A stretch of DNA of 64,000 bases from Haematococcus lacustris (GCA_030144725.1 JASKMD010000031.1:8405823-8469822), one strand, 5' to 3'; numbered from the stretch's first letter, positions 21,651-34,500 are shown. Translations and numbers: made by a program. The notes: generated by a model from the sequence alone, not told the origin.

Positions 21651-22210
21651 CAGGGTCACGTGCGGGGGGAGGGTAAGATGGCTGCTTCAAGTGCGGGGAG
21701 GGGTGAACTCCTGGAGGAGTGGGGGCGCTGGTGTAGCCCAGGGGTGACCAATCAGGCATGTGAGGAAGATGCGTAGAACAAGCAATGAGGCAATAGCATG
21801 CAGCTGTGAATCAGTCCGCACCAGTTGCTGGAGGTGTGCTTGGTCTTCTTGCAGCCCCGCAACACACAACTCCCTGGGACTGCAGCCCAGCATGATTAGC
21901 ACAGTGAGAGCTTGATTTACGCCAAGACACATGGTTGGGACACACAAGGCGGGGGCACACAATGCGCAATAGGCCCCTTGCCTGAAGCCGCTGAGTCACT
22001 GAACGATGTGCTTTGAGACGTCTTTTTCCGTTTTCACGTCTGACCTTTACGGAGTGAGTTAACATCAACGCGCAGTATGTGCTACGGTACTAAGCATGTG
22101 CAATGTCAATGCCCTATGCAACCTGGCAGGGAGCCTCACCATGCACACCATGCCAACCTTACTCTTGCCTGAGGTCACTGTTGCCCCTTGGTGCTTTGAT
22201 TGTGATGTGC
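21651..22210. other. Spacer
   Basis: No gene or repeat recognised. Confidence 0.25.
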
Positions 22211-22676
22211 AGTGAGCAATGAAGCAACACTGTCGCCAGCTGCCACTTCCGACCTCAACCACACCGGCAGCAGTGCACAAGCCGCAGCTGCTGCCAGGCA
22301 AAGTAAGAGCACAAGGACAGAGCAGGAAGGGACAGAAGGCCCTGCAAAGAGGCACAGAGGCTTAGTGCCCCGCAAGCTCTGCATGGGCGGTGGTGAGGCT
22401 GACACAGGTACGCGGGTGAACCCTCCACCAGGGCGGCTTGTGGAGGATAAGGACAGATCAGGCACAGAACAGCAAGGGGGTACAGCCAGGGGCGCATTCG
22501 TAGACCCCACCAGCAGACCTGACCCCTTGTTCACTGCAGGTGATAGGCTCTACACCCAGCTGCCCCTCCCTTCTTGCATGCAGCTTCAGACCAAGGCCAG
22601 GAAGCCGCTGCCCAGAAGGTGGTGGGAGCTGAGGAGCTGCCACCAGCAGCCCTGACTGGGCTACCCACCACCAGGG
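22211..22676 (+). CDS. Two Ser/Ala-rich exons of an unknown gene
   Basis: The first exon starts after GATGTGCAG (22210) and ends near 22540 at TGCAG|GTGATA. It gives a Ser/Thr/Ala-rich peptide with SNEATLSPAATSDLNHTGSS and a basic patch (GPAKRHRGLVPRKL). The second starts after TTGCATGCAG and reads ASDQGQEAAAQKVVGAEELP up to a GTGAGT site near 22676. Composition and splice style match the linkers of the WPW genes, so this may be a further fragment of that family. No domain is recognised. Confidence 0.35.
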
Positions 22677-22866
22677 GTGAGTCCTTGGGCTGCCATCCCG
22701 TGTCCTCACACATACTCAGGCAGCAGGGAGGCACAGCAACATATAAACATATGTGATCACACAACGCACGGCCCAAAGGAGGGCTTGTGTCAGGCTGCAT
22801 GCGTAAGCATTGACAACAAGCATGTGAAGACTGCTTTGCTCAGCGTGTGTGCCTGGCAGTGAGTCA
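22677..22866. other. Intron-like spacer before satellite block 1
   Basis: Non-coding. It ends at the sharp boundary of the satellite. Confidence 0.3.
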
Positions 22867-24345
22867 CACTCACACAAATTAGCAGCGGCTCCCGCGCTGC
22901 AGCTATTAGCTCCCGCGCTGCAGCTATGTGGCTCCCGCGCTGCAGCAATTCGGCTCCCGCGCTGCAGCCATGTGGCTCCCGCGCTGCAGCCATGTGACTC
23001 CCGCGCTGCAGCCATGTGGCTCCCGCGCTGCAGCCATCTGGCACCCGCGCTGCAGCCATGTGGCTCCCGCGTTGCAGCCATGCGGCTCCCGCGCTGCAGC
23101 TATGTGGCTCCCGCGCTGCAGCCTTGCGGCTCCCGCGCTGCAGCCATGTAACTCCCGCGCTGCAGCTATCTAGCTCCCGCGCTGCAGCTATGTGGCTCCC
23201 GCGCTGCAGCCAAGCGGCTACCGCGCTGCAGCCTTACGGCTCCCGCGCTGCAGCTATGTGGCTCCCGCGCAGTAGCTATCGGCTCCCGCGCTGTAGCTAT
23301 CGGCTCCCGCGCAGTAGCTATGTGGCTCCCGCGCTGCAGCCATGCGGCTCCCGCGCTGAAACCATTGGCTCCCGCGCTGCAGCCATGCGGCTCCCGCGCT
23401 GAAACTTTATTGCTCCTGCGCTGCAGCCATTCAGCTCCCGCTCTGCAGTCATGTGGCTCCCGCGCTGTAAGTATGTGGCTCTCGCCCTGCAGCAATTCGG
23501 CTCCCGCGCTGCAGCCATGTGGCACCCGCGCTGCAGCCATGTGGCTCCCGCGCTGCAGCCATGTGGCTCCCGCGCTGCAGCCATGTGGCTCCCGCGCTGC
23601 AGCCATGTGGCTCCCGCGCTGCAGCCATGTGGCTCCCGCGCTGCAGCCATGTGGCTCCCGCGCTGCAGCCAAGCGGCTACCGCGCTGCAGCCTTACGGCT
23701 CCCGCGCTGCAGCTATGTGGCTCCCGCGCAGTAGCTATCGGCTCCCGCGCTGTAGCTATCGGCTCCCGCGCAGTAGCTATGTGGCTCCCGCGCTGCAGCC
23801 ATGCGGCTCCCGCGCTGAAACCATTGGCTCCCGCGCTGCAGCCATGCGGCTCCCGCGCTGAAACTTTGTTGCTCCTGCGCTGCAGCCATTCAGCTCCCGC
23901 TCTGCAGTCATGTGGCTCCCGCGCTGTAGGTATGTGGCTCCCGCGCTGCAGCCATGTGGCACCCGCGCTGCAGCCATGTGGCTCCCGCGCTGCAGCCATG
24001 TGGCTCCCGCGCTGCAGCCATGTGGCTCCCGCGCTGCAGCCATGTGGCTCCCGCGCTGCAGCCATGTGGCTCCCACGCTGCAGCCATGTGGCTCCCGCGC
24101 TGCAGCCATGTGGCTCCCGCGTTGCAGCCATGTGGCTCCCGCGCTGCAGCTATCCGGTTCCCGCGCTACAGCCTTACGGCTCCCGCGCTGCATCTACGTG
24201 GCTCCCGCGCTGCAACCATAGGGCTCCCGCGCTGCAGTTACGTGGCTCCCGCGCTGCAGCTATCCGGTTCCCGCGCTGCAGCTTTGTGGCTCCCGCGCTG
24301 CAATTATGTTGCTTCAGCGCGGTAACTTTGAGGCTCCATCGCTGG
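22867..24345. repeat. 22-bp satellite, block 1 (GCTCCCGCGCTGCAGC + 6 bp)
   Basis: About 65 tandem units of a 16-bp near-palindromic core (GCTCCCGCGCTGCAGC, variants with GTAGC or GAAAC ends) and a 6-bp spacer, most often CATGTG. A higher-order repeat is visible: about 23180-23500 recurs at 23655-23960. Since 22 is not a multiple of three, all frames read the same rotating 22-residue peptide. The left boundary shares a 33-bp sequence with block 3 in inverse orientation. Confidence 0.95.
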
Positions 24346-24575
24346 AGTACCTGGTACCTTCAGTGCTGGATACAATATTGATACAATATGGATGCAACAT
24401 TGACATCTATAGTGGTCATTTCTTGTTTCATTTAACTTCAAAATCAAGGGCTCCGTCGTTCATTAGTCGTCACCCCGACTGTGCTAGTTCTCCATTTGCT
24501 TCATTGCATGTGTGCGTGCCTAGGTAGGTGCATGTGGTGTCACCATAAGCTATGCATGATCAGTCTAGACCCTCA
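24346..24575. other. Spacer between satellite and reverse-strand gene
   Basis: Unique-looking sequence, probably 3' UTR of the reverse-strand gene. No polyadenylation signal could be chosen with confidence. Confidence 0.3.
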
Positions 24576-25737
24576 TCATGCCTTGCTGAGGCTGTTGTAG
24601 GGCACAAAGTACATGTCACCCACGCCCTCGCCATCTGGGAAGGCGCACACCAACATTGTGTGTAGCAGCTCGCCATCAATGCCGTACCACTGATCAGGGT
24701 TCACATCCGACACCGGCTGCTTGCGCTTTGGAGCTGGGGCGGCCTCAGTGGGGGCAGCAGGGCGAGGGGCAGGGGCAGCCTGCAAGGAGGCCAGCCGTGA
24801 TGAACGGCGGTGTCCGCCCTGTGCAGCGTCTGGCTCACCATTGACACCCTGGATGGGCATGGCCACGGTCTGGTCTGCGGTTCCACTGGTGCCTGCGCCA
24901 TCCTGCGTCTGGCGTTGTGGCTGAGGCTGAGTCTCATCCTCTGGTACAGGCTCATGCTTGGGATCACCTACACCATGGAGCAACTCTGGCAGGCCCCTCA
25001 CCGGGTGCAAACGGACCAGCCGGGCTATAGCCAAGCGAAGGAAGTGGCCAGGATGGTCAGGGTGTTCCAACCTGACCCAGAACTCGATGTGGGCTGCATA
25101 CTTGTTGATCTTCTCGGTGCTGCCCCCGTGAAAGTACTGAGCCAACACCCAGGTGCTGGGCCGCTTCACGGCACGCCTGTAAGCCACGCTGTTCATCCTC
25201 TGCTGGGTGCACACAGCACGTGTGAAGTACCGCACCAAGCCAGGACGGGCTGGAGGGGCAGCTGCCTCACCGGGGACATTGGCAGCTGTGGGGAAGATGG
25301 CGTTGATGTGTGCCAACTCCCACCCGCTGTGCTGCTCACGCCCCCGGTTCATCTCTCCAACAGTGATGCAGCAGGCCTGACGCACACGCTCCTCACTGTC
25401 CAGGACAGGGCATCGCAGCACTCCCGCGCCCACCAGTTGGCATTGCTGCCCCTCATGCACCTGTGCATCTGCCACGCTGATGGGGTCCCGGGCAGGACCA
25501 ACCAGCCGTGCCCGCTTGGGGGCCGCCCGCTGCTCCTCAGCATCCGCTGCATCTGGCCGCATAGCTGCAAAACGCTTCACCCCGCGGTGCACCTGATCAC
25601 GCAGGCAGGATATCAGCCCCTTGCTGCAGCCTGGAGAATGCTTGCCAGCCCACAGCTTGACGTACTGCATGAGCCGCTCCACCCAGAACTCCGCGTCACG
25701 GAAGCTGCGTCCCCGCTCCAGCTCTTGAAGGTACAGC
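24576..25737 (-). CDS. Possible KDZ-type transposase C-terminal exon
   Basis: The exon starts after a GGGTGCAG splice site at 25737 and runs to a stop at 24576, about 386 residues. It begins LYLQELERGRSFRDAEFWVE, followed by LMQYVKLWAGKHSPGCSKG. Further on are VRYFTRAVCTQQRMNSVAYR, YFHGGSTEKINKYAAHIEFW and LRLAIARLVRLHP, then a Gln/Pro/Ala-rich linker and DVNPDQWYGIDGELLHTMLV near the end. The ExWxER block and a late beta-rich module that reads like a BAH-type region are what I associate with the last part of Kyakuja-Dileera-Zisupton transposases of algae, but the match is from memory and weak. Upstream exons would lie within or beyond satellite block 2. The frame is intact. Confidence 0.4.
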
Positions 25738-25833
25738 CTGCACCCAACAAGCATGCCAGGAGCTTGTGTTACATGGTGAACACTAACACCTGTTCCCATG
25801 TATGCGGCCAAGCCCACCTGCTCTATAGTCATG

Positions 25834-28470
25834 AGGTACCTGCTTTGGAGCCATATGGCTACATCGCAGTATCCACCTGTCACTTGCGCTGAAGCCATGT
25901 GGTACCTGCGCTGGAGCTATGTGACTCCGAGCAGGAGCCATGTGGCACCTGTGCTGGAACTAAGCGGCACCCGCGATGGAGCTACATGGCTGCTCTGCTG
26001 GAGGTATGTGGCTCCTGCGCTGGAGCCATGAAGCATCTGCGCTGGAGCCCTTTGGCACCTGCGCTGTTGCTATGTGGCCCCTGCTCTGATGCTTTGTGGC
26101 ACCTGCGCTGGAGCTATGTGGTACCTGTGCTGGAGCCATAAGGCACGTGGCTCCCGCGCAGGAGCTTTGTAACTTCAGCGCGGGAGCAAAGCGGCTCCCG
26201 CGTTGGAGCACTATGGCTCCAGCGCGGGGGCCAAGCTGTTTCCGCGCTGGAGCACGGTGGCTTCAGCGCGGGAGCAACGCGGCTCCCGCGCTGCAGCACG
26301 GTGGCTTCAGCGCGGGAGCAATGCAGCACTCGCGCTGTAGCACGATGGCTTCAGCGCGGGAGCAATGCAGCTCCCGCGCAGGAGCACGGTGGCTTCAGCG
26401 CTGCAGCAGTTAAGCTCCCGCGCTGGAGCACGGTGGCTTCAGCGCTGCAGCAATTCGGCTCCCGCGCTGGAGCACGGTGGCTTCAGCGCGGGAGCAATGC
26501 AGCTCCCGCGCTGGAGCACGGTGGCTTCAGCGCGGGAGCAATGCAGCTCCCGCGCAGGAGCACGGTTGCTTCAGCGCGGGAGCAATGCGGCTCCCGCGCT
26601 GTAGCACGGTGGCTTCAGCGCGGGAGCAATGCAGCTCCCGCGCAGGAGCACGGTTGCTTCAGCGCGGGAGCAATGCAGCTCCCGCGCAGGAGCACGGTTG
26701 CTTCAGCGCGGGAGTAATGCGGCTCCCGCGCTGTAGCACGGTGGCTTCAGCGCGGAGCAATGCGGCTCCCGCGCTGTAGCCCGGTGGTTTCAGCGCGGGA
26801 GCAATGTGGCTCCCGCGCAGGAGCACGGTGGCTTCAGCGCGAGAGTAATGCGGCTCCCGCGCAGGAGCACGGTGGCTTCAGCGCGAGAGTAATGCGGCTC
26901 CCGCGCTGTAGCACATTGGCTTCAGGGCGGGAGCAATGCGGCTCCCGCGCTGTAGCACGGTGGTTTCTGCTGGAGCTATGTGGCTCCTGCGCTGGAGCCA
27001 TGAAGCACCTGCGCTGTTGCTATGTGGCTCCTGCTGACGGAGCCCGAGGTTGTGGAGCAGGTCGGTGCCACATACCACATATGCCAGTGCCCTATACCAC
27101 ATATGCAAGTGCCCATGCTGCTCCAAGTCATGTACCATATGGCTCCATAGTGCTGCCATAGTGCTTCAGCGCTGGTGCTAATCAGCTCCAGCGCTGAAAC
27201 CATAGTGCTCCAGCGCGGGAGCCGCTAAACTCCCGCACTGCAGCCATAATGCTTCAGCGCAGGTGCCAGTTAGCTCCAGCGCTGCAGCCATAGTGCTCCA
27301 GCGCGGGAGCCGCTTTGCTCCCGCGTGAAGCTGCAAAGCTCCTGCGCGGGAGCCACTTAACTCCCGCGCTGAAGCCACCATGCTACAGCACGGGAGCTGC
27401 ACTGCTCCCGCGCTGAAGCCACCGTGCTACAGCGCGGGAGCCGCATTGCTCCCGCGCTGAAGCAACCGTGCTACAGCGCGGGAGCTGCATTGCTCCCGCG
27501 CTGAAGCCATCGTGCTACAGCGCGGGAGCCGCATTGCTCCCGCGCTGAAGCCACCGTGCTCAAGCGCGGGAGCCGCATTGCTCCCGCGCTGAAGCCATTG
27601 TGCTACAGCGCGGGAGCCATATTGCTCCCGCGTTGAAGCCACCGTGCTCAAGCGCGGGCGCAGCATTGCTCCCGCGCTGAAGCCATCGTGCTACAGCGCG
27701 GGAGCCGCACTGCTCCCGCGCTGAAGCAACCGTGCTACAGCGCGGGAGCCATATTGCTCCCGCGCTGAAGCCATCGTGCTACAGCGCGGGAGCCGCATTG
27801 CTCCCGCGCTGAAGCCACCGTACTACAGCGCGGGAGCAGCAGTGCTCCCGCGCTGAAGCCATGGTGCTACAGCGCGGGACCTGCATTGCTCCCGCGCTGG
27901 AGCTATAGTGCTACAGCGCGGGACCTGCATTGCTCCCGCGCTGGAGCTATAGTGCTCCAGCGCGGGAGCTGCTTTGCTCCCGCGCTGAAGCTACAAAGCT
28001 CCTGCGCGGGGGCCACTAAGCTCCCGCGCTGGAGCCATATTACTATTATCTGTGCTCCCGCGCTGTAGCACAGTGGTCCAGCGCGGGAGCCGCTAAACTC
28101 CCGCACGGCAGCCATAATGCTTCAGCGCAGGTGCCTATTAGCTCCAGCGCTGAAGCCATAGTGCTCTAGCGCGGGAGCCGCTATGCTCCCGCGCTGGAGC
28201 CATAGTGCTCCAGCGCAGGTCCCGGTTACCTCCAGCGCTGAAGCACAATGGCTTGAGCGCAGGAACCGCCCGGCTCCCGCGCTGACGCCCTATAGCCCCA
28301 GCGAAGGAATTGTTTGGCTCCCGCGCTGTTAGCATAGGGCTATAGTGCAGGTGTTGCTTACTCCAGCGCTGTCGCTATAAGGCTTCAGCGCATGTGCCTA
28401 ATGACTCCAGCTCACATGGCAGCTACACAGGTGCCACGTGGCTACAGCACTGGAGGCATGTGGCTGCAGC
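25834..28470. repeat. 22-bp satellite, block 2, with orientation switches
   Basis: The core is GCTCCCGCGCTGGAGC or its complement GCTCCAGCGCGGGAGC with 6-bp spacers. In 26150-26960 the two versions alternate (CTCCCGCGC, then TTCAGCGCGGGAG), and from about 27170 to 28200 the spacer words appear in the inverse order, so the block contains a large internal inversion. The ends are degenerate (25834-26130 and 28290-28470). An insertion of different sequence with GCCACATACCACATATG words sits near 27040-27150. Confidence 0.93.
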
Positions 28471-28537
28471 GCATGTGTAACTTGGTGGTCCCAATCCCTG
28501 CAATCCCAGCAGTCCCTGTCATGTGTGGTTTATGCAG

Positions 28538-31500
28538 GTTGACCAACGTGGGACCAAGCGCCAGCTGGTCACTGCAGCCCCGCCTGCTGAAGCCACAGCC
28601 CCACCAGCCAAGGCACGCCCCTCCCTGTTCGGATCAGCGTGGCCCAAGATCACGAAGTCCCGCAGGGCCAGGGCAAAGGTGAAAAGGGCAGTTATCAAAT
28701 GGCAAGTTATATATCCTGCTGAATAATCTGTTATGCCTGCTGATGTAATCTGAGGTATACCCTGCAGCACAGGTAATCTGTTGTTGTTGTGCAGGGCCAC
28801 GGCGTTGAAGGTGCCGGAGCAGCTGCTGGTGGCTTTCTCAGTGGCACAGCAGGTGTGACAGGAGGGCAGGAAAAGCAGGGGTGAAGTAGATATGCCACCA
28901 ATACCCAATCTAGCTCAGGCATGACTGTAAAGACTTTGATGCAATGTGGGTGCAGAAATCCCGGAAGGCCTGAAGAGGTACTTGGATGAGCACTTCAGCG
29001 TGAGTCATGTGATGTCGCCTCCACCATTTGTCACCATACCAGCTGTCCACCAAATTTAGAAGTTGAGGGTCAGTTGGTTGTACATGCAGAACACCGACAA
29101 GGCATTGAGGGCTTTGGCAGAGCGGCTGCCCATGGCGGATGCACGGAAGGAGGCGGAGGAGCAGCAACCCATGAAGGTGATACATAATGGCAAGCATGGC
29201 AATTGCAGTGCACGGTGAGGGACAGCCAACTACTATTGCATGTGTTGTAGGACCGACCAGCCAGCCGGCTCAGGTCAAGGCCCGAGGTGCCCAAGGAGCC
29301 TACGCTGGTGTACAAAAACCCAGGGTACCGCAAGCCAAAGCAGAAGATCTTTATGCCTGATCAGGTCGTGGAGTTCCAGCAGTATGTGCTGACACACGGC
29401 TATGGCATCATTGAGCTGAGACGCGAGTACGTGGCGGGCGAGCTGGAGGTGTGGGCCATGGTGACGCTGAAGGACCACGGCGCTGTCATCTTCGAGAAGA
29501 GCAAGGTGGACGCCCAGGGTGAATTTGTACGTGAGGGCGACAGCTACGTAAGTACACAGCACAACAGATAATGTGCCACACAGCAGCGATATCTAGTTCA
29601 ACGCATCACAATGTTGTGTTATTGTAAGAGTGGAAAGGCTGCCGTGCAACCCCTAACCCACATGTCAATCTTGATACTAGCCCGTAACATGTTTGCACAT
29701 GTTGTGTTTTTGTGCAGGTTGGCACAGACTTTGGCACCGGTCAGCGCCTCCAGCTGTACTTCACCACAGCCAATGAGGATGGCACCCTGCCAGACGATGT
29801 GACCATGGCAGCCTTGAACGACCCGTTTAGCTGGGGGCTCTTCAACAAACTGTCAGATGAGGACAAGACACGCCACCTGCTGGCAATAGAAGTGACCAAG
29901 AAGTACTTGACAAAGCTACAGGTAGACTTGTGGTTTGGGCAACCCTAACCCTAACCCTAACCCTAACCCTACCCCTAACCCTAACCCTAACCCTAACCCT
30001 AACCCTAACCCTATCCCTAACCCTGACCCTATCCCTAACCATAACCCTAACCCTAACCCTAACCCTACCACTGTCACCAGAGCTAGCACACGCGTCACTA
30101 GAGCAGGTGACACATATCTCTTGCGCGGTGATCACCTGAGTGGCGTCCCTCAAATGGAGCAAGTGGATCACGACATCAAATGGATCTTACCATGTGTGGT
30201 TTCGGGTGCCGAGGACTTTTTTTGGTTGGCAACAACCGAAGAGGTTTCTCGCTGCGCACGTACACAATTGCCTGTAACTCCGCACACCACCTTACAAAGC
30301 ACGCGAAATGGAGGCGACTGATAGTTGGAACGTCAACGCAAATTTCGAGACGGCGGGGACGATGGATGCAGTCAGTCACTGCATAAGCCAGCTCCCCGGT
30401 AAGCGCCACGCGAGATATGGTCGAGCCGTTATAGCCGCCATCCTCCTCCTACTCCACCTGCAGCTGACACATTGCTGCGGCTCTACCATCGCACCCCTAC
30501 CTACGCACACCGCTTCCCTTTGCCATAACCTAGTCGCGCAGGAGTTACAACAGCCAGGGCAATACAACAGCAGCCGAGTCGACCTGAATGGGGAGAGGCA
30601 TCACGATTGCGACTGCCAGCACGCAACCGCGCACACCACTTGCCCTGCCCATACCACATCGCCTAGGGCACAGTCCCGAAGCCAGTTCTCAAACCAAAGG
30701 GCACAGACCCGATGGCTAGGCATAAATCCAAGGGCACAGACCCGAGGACCAGACACATACCAAAGGGCACAGACCCGGCGGCTAAACCCAAGGGCAGAAA
30801 CCCGAGGGATACATGCAAACCTGAAGGCACAGACCCGACGGACAAACAACCTAAGAACACACCTCCATTGGGTTGACATGAACTGTACCATCTCCAGTCA
30901 CATAGCAAGACACGATGCCTGCCAACTGGACACTCTCAAAGAACTGCCATATTGCCCCTGCCTCCATCACGCAGGACAAAAGGCGCAGGTCACTGTCAAG
31001 ATAGGGGCCACCACAGCCTTCAACAAGGTGGCCCTGGGCAGGGCCCTTCCGGCCAGGCTGTACACCGGTCCCACAGCAGCAGGCTACCTGATCAACAGAA
31101 GGAGGATTGACCCCCGGCTCACCAACCTGCCAGCTGCAGCCCTCTCTGGGTACACAGCCAACCGCCCTATGACCATGCTATGGACAGGACACATCCTCAA
31201 GACCGAGCCGCTGTCCACAGACTGCATCCTTCCCATGATGAACAAGACCCACAGCAAGGAAACCACGGCAGCCCAGCTGGAGCGGTGGACAGCTGGGGCC
31301 ATTGGGCCCAATGCGGAAAGCAGCATCACTGCTGAGGACAGCAGGACCTTCAAGCTAGGGCCCCCCAGGGCCCCGTTCGATTGCATCCCCGCCAAGTACA
31401 CAGAGCAGCGCCTACCCTCGGACATCCCAGCCATACTGGCAGCCCATGCCAGCAGCCCCTACCTCACAGACGTAGCAACTGAACATGGCGTAACTCTGGG

Positions 31501-34500
31501 CAGAATGAACCTCATCTTGCAAGAGGACCAGGCACAAACCTGTCAGTACTCCACCAAGGTGACCATCCATCTTCAACCACACGCGGGCTGCCAGCAGCTA
31601 GGCCTCAGCCACAGCGAGCGCAGCAGACCTACTCCCCCAGCGCTCATGAGACAGGCCATACACTCAGCTGCTGCCGGGATAGTACTGGCTGATATGGGGG
31701 CCCCTTGCAGCAGCAGCGCAGAATGGGATGCGTACGCAGCTAAGCAGGGGGCAGATCAGGGGAACCTCGCAGTCCTCCAAGCCCTCAGTCCCAGCGCTGT
31801 CACCCAAGGACAAGGTCAGATGGACTACACTATCCACAGCGACAACCCACAGTTGGAACAGCTCCTGAGCAGATACCGCAGCATTCAGGTGGAGATTGCT
31901 GGGGTGTTCACCATCACCATCAGCGCAGCTACCCCCCCGGCAGCGCCTGGCCTTGGCATGCCAGCTAAAAAGCAGCCAGGGGTGTTCAACCCAGACGACC
32001 TACTGAGCCTGCTGTATCTGCTGCAAGACACCCACCTGGCAACCAACCCTAACCCCATAGGCCAACTCATCAAAGGCAACAGTGTTGAAGGCGCTCGCTG
32101 GAGGGACACGGCAGGCAAAGGCCAAGTGCGGCCCCTCAGCTTCTCCAGCGTCTATGGGGACGTCATCACCCCCATGAGGGATGCAGAAGGGAGATACCTG
32201 GAGCTGACCTACACGCACCCCATCACCCAACAGGTGGGAAATGCTAAGCCCACCAACCCAACACAAACATCAGCCCACCACAACCACAATGCCGCAACCA
32301 CCATCACTGTAGCAAGATCTCTGTACATACTCGCTAATGTTGATGCCACACAGGAAAGCTCAATAAAGCTGAGGGGGAGCACCGCCCCCCAGGGGGCGGT
32401 CCTTGCGTTCTGCACACCTGAGGGCCACCCTCTCAACCAGAGGAGACTGGAGACTGCGGCGCATCTCATCCTTATCCCGGCCAGCAGGCAAGACGCCCTG
32501 AGCATGATAGCTGCCATGCAACAGCTCAGAGGACTGACCCAGTCAGCTGGCAGCCGCACCTACCTCGGCATCCAGAGCAGATGGCTGGGCGGTGGGCGCC
32601 GCAGCAGGGAGCCAGTGTGGCTTGCAGACATCAAGGACCCCATCCCTGGCAACCCTGCAAGGACAGTGGCAGTCACGCTGGCAGAGAACTTCAACACCAC
32701 CGGCCTCCACTACACGCCTGACCAGGGGGCCTTCACGCTGAGGGCAGTGGTGGCCATGGCCAAGCCAAGCACGATGCAGGACATCCCAGGAGCCAACGTC
32801 CTGCATGACATCCAATCGGCGGCCACAGATGCGCTGGTGCAAGCTCGAGTGGCTACCACAGGCCAACTGGACTACCTCAAGGCAGTGAAGGATGCTCGGG
32901 CCCAGGTTGCCCAGGCTGCAGAGGAGACCCTTGAGCCAGAGGCACCAGGAGGCTGGGGTCTCAGGGTCCCCGTGCAGTCGGACGAGATGCAACCCCTGCC
33001 CCCTAGCGCGCCCACCCTACCTTCCTCAGCTGCAGCCCCCCCTCCCCCTACATGGGGGACCAGTGGTAGGGGCAAGAGCCTGCCCCCTCACGCCCCAGCT
33101 AAGGCCAGCCGGGGCCCAACCCCAGCTGCACAAGCACGTGGGTTTCCCCCTGGAGGGCGAGGCAACGGCAGCAGGGGAGGCAGCAGCAGGGGAAACAGCA
33201 GCAGAGGCAACAGCAGCCGAGGCAGCAGCGGCAGCTTGGGTGACTTTGACAATCTGACCATCGACACCGGCACCCTGGCCCTGCCTCAGGTACTACAACC
33301 CAACTGCACCACACCCATGGCCATGCACGCAATCCACCACCCACTGCCCACCCGAACTTTGATACCAGCTCAGCATGCCACACCAAAAGCAACGCAACCT
33401 GACAAGCAACCACCCCATCCTCAACAACACCCAAAAGGCCCCTGTGCTGCTCACCACATGCACAGGCCCCACTTGGACAGTCAGGAGCCGGAGCAGGCCT
33501 GGACCCGGCCCCGGGAGGAGCACCTGGCTTGGCTGCAACAACAGGCAAGTAACCTAACACCACAGTGCCAAACCATACGCTTGACACACTCCCAACATGC
33601 ACCCATCCCACAACCCGGTTTAACACTGATCCCCAAACCACATAGTACACACGACACCTGCATGCCACCTTCTGCAGGGGGCGGAGGTGACCAAGTGACC
33701 GCGGGGGCGGGCATCACCACGTGGAAGGACGCCGTTCGGTTGGGCCACAGCACCCAGGTGACCACAGCAGCAGCGGGAGCACCACCCCCATGTCAGCCTA
33801 CCCCCCACTTACTCACCCTCACACACAGCAACACAACCACTAACGGATCAGACACCATGCTGTGGACCAACAATACTCAATGGACACTCATCCGCAGGCA
33901 GTATCACCTGCCCCTACCTCTGGATCAGAGCGAGACCAAAGACGCCCAAGACTGGAGACTGGCATCAACACCAGGGGACTCAACCTCAGCTGGATCTTTA
34001 ACGCGGCAGCAGGGGAAGGGCCAGAGACTGGTAAGAACACATGGACGCACTCCCAATACCACACATCGCACGGACACCACAAGCCCACCCCCTCACCTGC
34101 CTAACCGCATAGAGCACACTCCCTACACACCCCTACCCATGACGAACCCCCATGACTGCCCTTGCACAGGCGTCACCCCCGAGGGGGATGCTGAGACTGG
34201 CACGGAAGCAGAGCAGCCCCATGGGGACACTATGAATGAGGTGAGTGGCATGACATGCATGACACACCACACAGCACAATATGTATGGACACACATGCAC
34301 CATGACTTGTGCACCCCGCCGCCCACAGGAACCCCTGGAAGACCAGCCTGGATCGAGTGGGGATACTCTGGCTTAGGAAGACGTCGTGCCAATGGAGTGA
34401 GACAAACGATGACCACTGAGATGGCAGCGAATATCACCTCCAGCTGCCTAGCGTACAGCTCCAGCTGCCTAGCGTACAGCTGCCTAGCGTACACTCAGCA

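Noticed and set aside
22849..24381. Proteins in satellite block 1 (up to 353 codons forward and 321 codons reverse).
   Set aside because: The rotating 22-residue peptide arises from a 22-bp repeat read in all frames; both strands are open.
24810..25892. Forward frame of 360 codons opposite the reverse-strand gene at 24576-25737.
   Set aside because: It has no motif, lacks splice support, and the reverse reading has better protein character and a clean stop.
22867..28470. CRISPR array, because of regular short repeats.
   Set aside because: The period is 22 bp with a 6-bp, mostly repeated spacer, and there are no unique spacers. It is a satellite in a eukaryotic genome.
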